From: Mya arenaria
Taxonomy: Eukaryota; Mollusca; Bivalvia; Myida; Myidae
NCBI RefSeq assembly: GCF_026914265.1
Contig: NC_069131.1
Location: 8,386,001-8,450,000, forward strand
Length of the DNA stretch: 64,000 nt
Direction: 5' to 3'
Shown here: piece after piece, positions 22,561-34,200 of the stretch
Layout: each line of letters begins with the position of its first letter
Position numbering within the stretch: the stretch's first letter is position 1
Notes under the pieces: model-generated
Database searches by the model: none
The model's input: only the letters and a program-made list of their open reading frames with translations
Told to the model about the DNA's origin: nothing
Position numbers and translations under genes: made by a program

Positions 22561-22814
22561 CCTCCTTGTTTGACGGATTTAAAGATTGCGATTGCTTCTA
22601 ATAAATCAATGATGCATATAGTCTCATGCAGGTTTAATGCAGCAGTGCCACAAATTAATTTTATCTGAAAGTCCTGTTATTGGCTTAACTCAAACAATGC
22701 AGATAAAATGTTATATAAACCCTTGCAATTATTTAACTAAAATATGGCACCTAAGAGACAGGTCTATTGATACGCGGTTGGGTTATAAATTTCGTCTTAT
22801 TTTAAAGCGGGATT

Positions 22815-23290
22815 ATTAAACTGGCTTTCCAATTAGCAGGATACTTCTCCTGTGCCAAAATGAAATTAAGTAGAGCAGATAACATACCCTCGCCGCCATG
22901 CATTACATCTTTAATTGAAATATGTTCTATTCCTGGGCTTTTACCCACTTTAATGACTTGATCGCGCACTGTACCTGCTCAATGTATTAGTCCGGTCATA
23001 GCTATTCATTTTTATCACAGTTTTTTAAATATCAGTCTAGCTTTTTCACTGTAATTATATCATTATTCGGCATTAACGCTTTCATAAAATAGCGTTTGCA
23101 AACTTTGATAAGATTTTCATCCGATTTTGATATCATTTTCACTGTCATCTCATTGCTAATGAATTTCCTCCTGCTGCTTCTCAGCAGCTTCCAGTACAAA
23201 TTTTAATCAAGCTATGCCGCATGTAAGCCATCACAAACTTTTGTTTTATAATATCTTCTCATTTTCCCAGTCACGTTTGGCGGCTTTGTA
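22815..23290 (-). mobile_element. LINE ORF2 fragment, minus strand
   Basis: Reading the minus strand, 23290 to 22815 encodes a broken connector and early RT region. It includes RYFMKALMPNN and then VIKVGKSPGIEHISIKDVMH, with the KSPGIDxI-type start of the RT domain, and EKYPANWKASLI. Several stops interrupt it. Confidence 0.6.
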
Positions 23291-23369
23291 TGATGTATGC
23301 TGCTTAGTTCATGGGCGCCCTTCATCAATCCACAGTCTTTGCCTGAATCGAGCCTTGCTGTGGGTGTCG

Positions 23370-24460
23370 CTTACGTCACGGAGGCAGTAGGGTTGCGCCT
23401 CATAATTGAATTACTTGATCCAATTATAATATCTAACAATATATATGTTCAAGATAGCGGTATAATAAAATCTCCAGAGAACACTGGTGACCATTTTAGC
23501 ACTTACGTATAAATTAAATTTAAATCTCTAAGAAATAATTGTTACAAGAGAAAAGATTGGTTATATAAAAATGGAAATTACGATCAGCTTAATAATGACA
23601 TTAATGAGTATAACTGGTCATTTATTGATCAAAATTTTGTAGATGATGCATGTTGTGCTTTCACAAAAGCTATTATTGAGTAAGCTGAAAAACATATTCC
23701 ATGAAAAGAAGTAACTATTAGGCCAAATGATAAACCGTGGTACGACTCTGTAATACGGAACTTTTCTCGAGATAGAAACCGACAAAAACGTAAAGCTATA
23801 AGAACAAAGTTACCTAGCGACTGGAATAAATATAAAACACTTAAAAACAAGGTTAATAACTTGATAAAACATGGAAAAGAATCTTTTTACGGAAATTTAG
23901 AGAATTCTTTAAATGATATGTCTCAAAATTATTCGAAAAAATACTGGAAAACAATAAAAACACTTGGAAAAGAAAATAAGGACTGTGAAACAATTCCACC
24001 TTTATCATTAGATGAAAACAATTGTATATTTACTGATAGAGATAGGGCAGACGCACTTAATTAATATTTTACATCTATTTCTACAATTGACAAAAATGGA
24101 ATGGAGTTACCTCCATTCGAATTAAGGTCTGCTGAAACTATTAGAAATTTTGAAATAACAGAATTACAGCATGTTCTTATAAGGAACCATTGTGGTAATC
24201 TTAATTTTGACCTCTATAATAACCATTTGCTTTATAGCACTAGATGCCAGTGTGGTTACCCAGTTGAAGATGCAGAGCATTATTTCTTTAGGTGTAATCT
24301 TTAAACTCAGGAACGTATGTCCATGTTTCGTGGAACACGTGCGTTTCACCCACTTAGCATTACGTCGTTATTATTATTTGGAAAGCCCTAACTCTCCGAC
24401 GATGAAAATATTTTATTATTCCATTATGAACACTTATTTATAAAACACTCTAAACGGTTT
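23370..24460 (+). mobile_element. LINE ORF2 fragment with RT core deleted, plus strand
   Basis: The plus strand encodes an endonuclease end (near 23485), a long Lys-rich connector including PWYDSVIRNFSRDRN and NNLIKHGKESFYGN (23730-23900), and SKKYWKTIKTLGKENKD near 23935. It then jumps at about 24115 to a C-terminal Cys/His segment (CQCGYPVEDAEHYFFRC). The whole RT domain between is missing. It lies head to head with the minus-strand fragment at 22815-23290. Confidence 0.7.
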
Positions 24461-25185
24461 ACGGATTAGCCCCTTTTTTAATTATAACTGAACCAGGCTG
24501 TTTTATTGATCAGTTTACAACATATCACCTGTGTAGCAGTGAGTCAGAATTATTCTTATTTTCTTTTTACTTCCTGTCTTTTACCAACATTTCTTTCACT
24601 TATCCATTTCCTTACCTTTTTCTTATTTATATTTATCGCCAAATACTTATCAAGTTTACGTGCTCATGGGGAACATGTTACTAATGTTGTTAGAACTTGT
24701 CAACCCATTTGCTTTTTGTATACGCTATATCATTGCTGTAAATACCGATCATGTTGAAAGAAAAAAGGCAATGAAATATGTTTAAATCAAATTGAATTTG
24801 ATATGCGGCAAGTGAGAGTTTTAGTTATCACGTTGCTGAGAACGTCAGGGGATCCATTGTTGGTCTAGGCGTTGCTCAGACCCCGTGACTATTTTTGACA
24901 GGCTACATTGCTGTATTTGGATGGAGCTGGCCGACATATTACTTTTCCGCAATATAAAACCGGGAGTATTTAGATGGTTAACCCTCAAATGCGGTACATG
25001 AAAGTACACCTCTGCTCTATATCACTAAAGCGTATCGTTTACCAAACCAGTATTTAGGATCAATAAATTTCCACTCGCATCATAAATGATATACTACGCT
25101 GTTGCGAACTTTCTGGTTTGAATTTAACATTGTGGATATATGAATTATACAAAATTTGTTGAGTTTAAAGATAGAAACAAATAGA

Positions 25186-25261
25186 ATGCAGATAAAGGCT
25201 CAACACGTTCTTTTGAAAACAGTATTATTCGGGGTTCTTTTCGGATTTTATCTGTGCGGTG
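25186..25261 (+). CDS. Gene 2 signal-peptide exon
   Basis: It encodes MQIKAQHVLLKTVLFGVLFG then FYLCGG, a signal peptide. It ends in phase 1 before GTAAGC, as do both gene 1 first exons. It joins to 26686 as Gly-Thr-Gln-Cys, the same junction residues as gene 1. Confidence 0.75.
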
Positions 25262-28200
25262 GTAAGCTGAATATTATATTGTACTCAATTCCAAAATTAA
25301 TTTGATTTTTACAACAGTTTTGTACTTAAAAGATAGGTAAATACTATAATAGTATGTTGAAATTATAGTAATCTTTATATCAAGATAAATATAGTACAGA
25401 AAGTCGTCTCTCCGATTTTATTTGAAGACGTGTAAACGTGTACCAGTAAAACAAAAAGTATTTTTTTAATCGCGCTGCAGACAATTTATAGTTGCCCATT
25501 ATGTATTTCTAAGTGTTATGACATGTTTTTGCATTAACTTAAGCGGCAGGGACTTCTTTTTTGTTTACATATATTCCCTTACAAGAGATATTCGACGATA
25601 ATTTCGCATATTTCTATAACTCTTTTGGGAGTAAATATTTGAACTAATTATACATGATAGCTCTTCAAATATACGAATTCCCGTGCAAAAAAACGGTGGT
25701 TATATCTCGTGTTGATCACTGTGGCTTTATAATATATCAACGTTAAAAGTGAAACACATGAGTGATTAATATTTTGATTTTTTCGCGATACATCGCATCA
25801 TTGAAACCCCGGGGTCCCATTTCTTCCTCGTTAGTCTCCACATCTTCTGAAGCATCATCTTTTCTTTTGCTTATAACTCGGAAATGATAAGCACTTCTTG
25901 GTTTGGGTAAAATAATATAATCCGTCATTACCGTCATGTATAACTAAACACGACGTTTAGGTTACGTCATGATTAACAAGCCGTTAATTACGGCGTTAAG
26001 TGATGTGTTCCAAATCACTCTAATTTACATGTCGATAAATAATGGTTTTAGATGCATTTTTGTTATTTTAAACAAGTATTCGTTCACGTTAGCATGTACG
26101 ATTTTGAATTCTCGTAGATGTTGTTTCAAGTTAACCTATTTTGTGACGTGCAGATTAATGGTAGGGCTGAGACTCTCCCGTAAATATTCTAATTGACCAG
26201 TACACATTCATATACACAACAGCACATTTAAAGTGTTGTAACCACACAATAAAGCATGAACCGAACTTTTTATAATGGGTTCCCTCGAAAAGTACGGATT
26301 ACTTTTATATCATTGGAAAAAACAACAATTATGGTCGCTAGACTAATGATTTGATATCAAGCAAATTGTGTTTACCAGAATAAAAAGCACTTTGACTCAA
26401 ACTCGAGCTGCATCCGCCGCGTATGTACTACGTTTCTTTTTGCTCCTTTATTTCGCATATTGTAAAACCTTTAACAAATATCCCTGGTATTACTTGGCTA
26501 CAAAGCCATAAACGATCGTAAAGAAGCAATTCATAAAATAATAACTTATTTTACCCTTTTTGACGTTTACGTGTATTCATTTACGGATATGATTTTGATA
26601 TCGTTGAATCAATCAAAGAGCCGTAATGAAGTGATAATTTGTTTCGACTTTTGAAGGTCATACTAATATTTCATATGATTCAAAGGTACCCAATGTGATT
26701 CAAACTGCACTGAATGTGACACAAGTGGGTCCTCTGGAGTATGCCTTACGTGCAAAGACGGCTTTTATCCAAACCAGTTTAATTGTCAACCTTGTACTTA
26801 TCCAAATTGCAAAACATGTTCTAATCTGTCAAATTGTGACTTATGCGAAGACGGTTATTGGGGTGAAAGCTGTATTGGAATATGTGCAGTAGGGTGTGTT
26901 GATAGAAAGTGCAATACTACTAACGGGTTTTGTTCTTGTCTTACGAACTATTACGGAAATAAATGCGATGGACAATGTTCCGACAATTGCGTTCCTTCCA
27001 CTTGCGTGGGTGATAGCGGTAATTGTGTATGTAAACAACGTTATTTTGGGGCAGCGTGTCGCTCAAAATGTGGCAATTATTGCGCCGATTGTACAAATGT
27101 CACGTCATGCTCATTGTGTGAAACAGGGAAGTTCGGTGATACGTGTCAATCCTTTTGTCAATGCGATGGCAATGCAGAATGTGATATTGTAACAGGGGAG
27201 TGTCTCCCTTGTGGAACAGACTGTTTGTCTTGCAATAATAACGTGTGCACGTCATGTGTAACTGGAAAATATGGAAGTCGATGTGAGCATACGTGCTCGT
27301 CTACTTGCTATGATGTGTGTAACATTGAAGGGAATTGTCAGTCGTGTAAGTCAGGGCATCATGGTCATCGCTGTGAATTTGAATGCAATTGTGAGTTCGG
27401 GTGCGATCAACTTCAAGGCCAATGTTTGAATGAAGCTTGCCCAAGAAACTGTAATGGTAGCTGTGATGTTTCTTCACAGACATGTAATTCATGTAATCTT
27501 GGTTATCACGGAACATATTGCAACTTAACTTGCCCTGGTAAATGTGCTGATTCACGTTGTTATACAAATGGTAGCTGTTTGTCATGTGAAGCGGGATATT
27601 ACGGTAACAGTTGCAACATGGAATGCAAACAGAGCTGTAAAAGTAATACTTGTCGTCGGAATGATGGATTATGTGAGGTCTGCCCAGCAAACTGTGTATC
27701 ATGTGAATCCAAATCTACTTGTACGCATTGCAGAGAATCTAAATATGGACAAATCTGCCATTTATCTTGCAACGACGAGTGTACATATAAAATGTGCAAT
27801 ATCAAAGGTGTCTGTTTCAATTGTTCTTCGTTATCTGCTTTTGGTAGTTACTGCAATTTATCATGCAATCATGACTGTTATTTGTCTACTTGTGATAGAT
27901 ACACAGGTACTTGTAATAGCTGTAAAAATAACTCAGTGTTTGGAATGTTTTGCAATGAAGCATGTAGTCAGTATTGTCTTGGTAACGAATGTAAACGAGG
28001 GAGTGGGGTGTGCTTAAACGGATGCAGTGATGGTTACTTTGGAACTAAATGTGATCAGGAATGTTCTCAAGGATGCCGAAATAATTCAGGAACAATATGT
28101 GATCTAGAAGGTGCATGTCTTGGAGGATGCACTGAAGGATACGTTGGCAAACGATGCATATCAGGTACAAAGCTTCTTATTTTTGCAATAATTGGCCTGT

Positions 28201-31200
28201 AAAATACCGAAGATGTTTAACATTTATAATTAAGTTAAAGAAGTTTTATTGACTTTCTAGACATATACTCCTTGTAATTTAAGAAATAAGACACATAAAG
28301 ACTGAACTATTAAATACAGACACCAAAACGGATGAGTTATCAAATACTACAACTATTGCTGCAATTGGTGGAGGCATAGGAGGTGTTGTTGTGATTGCTG
28401 CCATTGTAGTGACGATCCTTTTCTTACTCAGAAAAAGGTAGTTACCGTATTTGATCAAGCACTTAATCAATTTAGATATATTTTTCCAATGATTGTGCTT
28501 TTAGATTTACTAGTTTATTTATATAACATGAATTGATATTATGTTTGATGACAAGTTATAATTGCAATCTTTCTCTAAAACACTTATATAGCTTTTGCTG
28601 AATGGATATTTCTGTTCAATTTTAGGAGAACACGAAAACCGTATGAGGAATACACAGACGGTGTTGGTAACGAACATCACTTAATCGGACCTGTTTCTGA
28701 AGGTATCAAAATTGATTTAACAACTTACATTGACAGAATGCTTTCACGATACCGTGACAAGATTATTGAGAAAAAACTATTAATATCAAGAAAATCAACA
28801 AAGCTTTTATTACTTTCTTTTAATCAAATTATGTTCTCAAAAGCACTACTTTTTCCAACAATGGACAATGTGTTTCGTGTATTGCAGCAAATGCTATGCA
28901 TTTTGCATGTTGGAATTGTGCACTAAAAAATAAGGTTATTAAAATATGAATACTTATTTGAAAAACTACAGAAACAAGCTCAGCAGCAGAAAAGTTAAAA
29001 CATAAACCCGGTTTAATGGCACTGGGTAAGCGTCAAAGACACAGAACACAAAAACAAACAATCAGTAACAAGAAACAAGGAAGAACAGCACAAAACTCCA
29101 CAAACAGCACAGTGCATACATAGTATATATAATAAACTAGGTATGTTTATCAAGGATTGCTCACTCTTATCACAACAATCCTAAATAAACAAAAAACGTA
29201 AAAAGTAAATCTTATCAAAGTATATATTAACTTGATGAAAAAAATAATAATAAACTTATAGGTAAACCCCAAGTACTTCAATTATAAGAGATCCCAACTC
29301 AATTTGTAGACGGAGAAAAACAATTCAGAGCACCTTATGCAACAAAAATCAAAGATATGATGCAGTCAATGTTTGAAGCTATGAGCATCACACACAGTCT
29401 GCCTTATAAAATAAAAGGTTTAAAACTGTGCGATCATAGAGTTTCAATATAAAAAGGATCATTGAACTTAAGCTGGGAACAAATAAAGAAAACATTATTA
29501 AAAATAAACGCGACATATATTAGCTAATCCTTTCTTCCGAATGATTACCTATGAAAAATATATGAAGAAAATGACGTCACATGCCAAAACACTCCGAGTC
29601 GAACGATCGAAAACATTTCGTTGGTTGAATGTTTTCAGGATGTCTTACATTTGTATTTTACAGACAGTCTAATGTCTAATTATTTGAACAAAGCATATTA
29701 TACCAAGCGAAAAGAAAATGCGACTGTGTTCGTGCCACTGTTAATAATTTTATCATCTTGTTGTATTTCTCAGGAGATAATAAAGCGAAAACATCACCAC
29801 AGACATCAGGATATAGTCCTGCTAGGTATGACACAGCTGCAAATATTGTAAGGATCGGTGAATCTTTGGAAGCCCGCGAAGAGGATGAACTTGAAATAGG
29901 TACAAAGGATAATTATATTTTGCTTAGCCTAATTTTTCAATGTTTTCAAGTTGATAATTGCTCCGATTAAGTTTTAAAGAAATATTTTTTGAAATCATCA
30001 ATAAATGTTAAATTATAGCGCTGATTCGGCCAAGTTTCTATAAACTAATGTACTCCTTCTTTAACAGACTTGGGCGAAGAGAGGAGAACACAGAAAAGGA
30101 AACTGGCCAAGAAGGTTGAGGAGAACGTTTACTACATCCGGTTACAGGATATCGAGAAACGAAAAGTGAAAGTGGAGGAAATGGCGGCTTTTGTTGCTGA
30201 AAAGACTCTGGCCTACTATGAGGAGGAATTTGATGTAATTTTGTATTAAATAACTTTAAAGCATCACAAGTTCATTGTAGTTTTGTTTAAGTATCTCCAA
30301 AAATGTTTCTCCAGAAAAACAAATAAATAAAGCTATAATTCCATGAAAGCAATTAATATTATTGTCACAACAACGCAAATTACGTTTACCACTTGTTTTG
30401 CTTCTTTTTCCCCCAGAAATTCTCTGACGGCCTCACAAGAAGCTGTGACGTTGCCAAATTACCTCTAAACAGGGCGAAAAACAGATACAAGGGATTATAT
30501 GCCTGTAGTTCTACCTTTTAAGTTTTTTTATCATTACACTGTTCCATGTACAATATATATCAATTAACATTTATTACACAGTAGTTCATTGACAAGTTCA
30601 TTTGGAAGCTAATGTTTGAAACAAAAAAACAACAAGTCTACAACTTTATCTGGAAATTATAATACTGTAGTAGTAGTAGTAGTAGTAGTTGCATTGTTAT
30701 TATTATTATTGTTATTATTAGTATTATTATTATTATTATTATTAGTATTATTTATTCCAGATGATGATACAAGGGTGAAAGTGACTGGTTTTGACACTGA
30801 CTACATAAATGCTAACTATATCGATGTATGTAAATTATAAATTCAAATACGGATATTCGTTGACTATAATAGTTTAATTATAATTATTTGAATTTTGAAG
30901 TGGAAGTGAAATAAATCACAGACGTATCAAGTATACTAATAACAATTACTATATTGATACTCTATTTGCAGGGCTTCAAGGAGAGAAATGCGTATATTGC
31001 TTCGCTTGGTAAGAATATAGGTTATACATTATTTTACATATCTATTGTGTCCTTCTATCTTTGATCCTCGAGTGATTTGGTTTAACAGAACCATTGCATA
31101 TCAGATACCTGTGTAATATTTCTAAGAGTGAGACAAACTACAGTATTACATTATTCGTCAAAGAGACAGGACCACGAAAAACAATAGTTATATACAAGTA

Positions 31201-34200
31201 TGAATAAAGGGACACTACTTGTAAGATGATTGCTATTCTATATTATCTAATCCTAGGTCCAATGTCGAAACAGATGGGAGACTTTGGCATGTTTTGGAAT
31301 ATGATTTGGCAACAGAAGGTGGAGAAGATCGTCATGGTTACAAACTTGATGGAGGATGGGGTCTGAAGACATCTCTATTGCTATGTTAAATATGTATTGA
31401 TTGACCAAACTTAAGCCCGCGTTTATAAGCTCACGCATATGAAACAGATACTCTTATTTTAACATTCAAGTACACCAATACTTATAAAAAGTATAAACCT
31501 ATTTAAATGGTTTCATTCACTGAATAATTGCTTATTGAATGATTGCTACTTTAACGTATAACATATATGCAATGTTAACATTTGAATTTGACATACAAGA
31601 ATATGATCAGTCAAATTTAATTACTGCACTCTCTGGTGCGATGGATGACAATAACCCACGGCAACATAACAAGATAACTAAATTGAAATCAGATTATATA
31701 ATTGGAAATTAAATCCCTTTTCCTTTCATTCAGAAAGAAAAATGCGAGCAGTACTGGCCCAATGTTGGGATCACTATAAACTACAGCGGGGTGATGGTCA
31801 CCTGTCAGAGCGAGAATGAGTATGCAGATTTCACGAGAAGGTTGCTGCTCTTAAATGATGTAAACATATTTCAATGTTGTTTTAACATATTGTGACATAC
31901 ACAATCTTTATTTATTGCAATCATAATTTGCATCCGTATCTAAAATCACATTGTTTTGATCACGTGAATGAAGGGAAGTTTAAGAAATTATTTAATATGA
32001 GTTAAAGTTGTTTTCAATGTATACATCTCTCATTTCAATTTAAATCTCAACAACAACAATTATTATTATTATTATTATATACATGAACACAAATCAGTTA
32101 GACGGATGTGCCCACTTTACAATTTAAACACTTGAACGTTACAAATAGTTTCCATAACTTAGCGAAAATTTGGTTAAATACACGGAAGATTAAATAGTAC
32201 TCAAACTTAATGTAAAGCTTCCGTAAATAATGATGATTCACTTCACACTTAACAAACACAAAGGGATTGCCATTGTATGGAAGATTGCTTAATTAACATA
32301 TTTTCGTTTAAAGTCCTTTGCTGAATTACATGAATTCCACGATATCAATATAAACTTACAAGGAAAGATAACACAAATTCACTTGTTTGAAGCATTCTTT
32401 CGAGTTTTGGTCGCTGCCCAAATTATAAAAATTAGTGCAAACTGACATATGTACTCGATCTTATTAGATTTTGGTATTGTTTTCTTCAGCACGGAACCTT
32501 AAATGTATGTGACACTTCAAATATATCAGAGTTTAAAAGCAATAACTCAATATATTTTCTTAATACACTATATAGGTTAAGAATGAAACAAAACACACAT
32601 TAACAATAACTGAAATATTAAGGTCAACTACAGCGGGGTCTAGATCACCTGTTAGGGCAAGGAAGTGTAATTTAAAAGTGACGTTGTTGCAGCTGCATCA
32701 AGATACATTACCATTAACCAGTGTGCTTAGAAGACCAATTTAAAACTTAAGAAACATATTCGTAGTCATCAAATTATTGAAATATTCGGATAATTCCACC
32801 TTAAAATTTGAACACTTGAACGTCTAAACCATTCACTTGGTAGTTTGACAAGGTTTAATAATAATATAGACAAAATACACGGAAGTTTAAATAGTACGCA
32901 AAACAAAATTTAAAGGCCCCGTAAAAGATGATGATTGTTTTGAATGCACGCTTCCGAAATAAATACGACAGACTTACGGAGAGATAGACACGTTAATGAA
33001 TATTTTTTTTTTAACTTCCGTGTTCAATGAGATTGAAGTAATACGTATTTTTTTACTATTTACGTATTATATAACGTTTTAAAATATATGCGTCCTAGTG
33101 ATTCTGCTGAAAGTGCTTTGTTGAATTAGATGAAGCACTTGACATTAATATCAATATATTACCAGGAAAGATAACCAGGTTTTACTCGTTATAAGCTTCA
33201 TGATGAGTAACAGTTTAAAATTTCACACAATTAATACAAACCAATTAAATAATGATATTGTTATTGAAAGATCAAAAGCAGTGAGTTGGTTGTTAAATGC
33301 TGTTAAAAACGAAGTTGCGTTATATATTATACCTAGAGTACACTGACATTTAAATATTGTAAAACTGCACTTCTTTAATGGCGTTTTATAAAATAGAGTG
33401 AAGTAATTAGGTCGGTCAGGATACATGTGTTCAATAAATACAAACACATTTAAGAACTACATCAAATGAAACTTGGCAGCAGTATGCTTTCCCCTGGACT
33501 ACGGCATCATAACTGTATGGAATCAACAAAAGGACCAAACTAACAACGATCAATTGTTTCAGTTACAGTCGAAACCCGTTAACTCGAACTGATGTTAACG
33601 GGCCGATTTCATTATACTGAAGGAAAACATTACCGCTTGGCTCGAATTTTTCGAGGCTCGAGATATTTTCGCCGGTCCCTTGGAGTTCGAGCCAACGGGA
33701 TTCGACTATATATACAATGAATAACTATGTACCACCTATGACAAACTGTACAAAGTCTTGTCAGTGTACAGGCAACTGCACAAAGTCCTGTCGGTGCGCA
33801 GGAACCTGTCTCAATAATGTCAGTGTGCAGGCAACAGTATCAAGTCCTGTCAGTGACTATGCAAGCAATATGTATTATCATTTTGCATGCAAGAAGTTTT
33901 GTAATCGTTCTGACAACGCAAGAATGCAAGCAAGAAGTCCTGTCAGTCGATAGGCAAGAAGTTGTGTCAGGGTGCAGGCAAAATGTAATTTCTGAGTACA
34001 GTCAAGAAGTCCTGTCAGAGTGTATGCGGGAAGTCCTGTCAGGGTACAAGCAAAACGTATGCAGTCGAATACAAAGAGACATTACAAGACTGTGATTGTA
34101 ATATTGATTTGCAGTATAATGCAAGAACATGCATCATTGTTAGATAACACGACTTGTGCTGTTTTGACCATATATGATAACAGTCAATAGTTATGATCAT

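Noticed and set aside
27301-27702. Minus-strand ORF of 133 residues opposite the EGF exon
   Set aside because: It mirrors the Cys-rich plus-strand frame and contains only its complement pattern, rich in His, Tyr and Ser; no splice logic supports it.
29270-29330. Possible extra gene 2 exon after an ATAG acceptor
   Set aside because: In the needed phase it meets a TAA within nine codons, and 28702 joins to 29774 cleanly without it.
30616-30840. ORF with poly-Val and poly-Leu
   Set aside because: Translation of the (GTA)n and (ATT)n microsatellite running into a true exon.
33717-34095. Cys-rich ORFs resembling an extra EGF-like or antimicrobial exon
   Set aside because: Cys codons come from a repeated TGTCAGTG unit; spacing does not fit EGF repeats and no signal peptide or splice sites support it.
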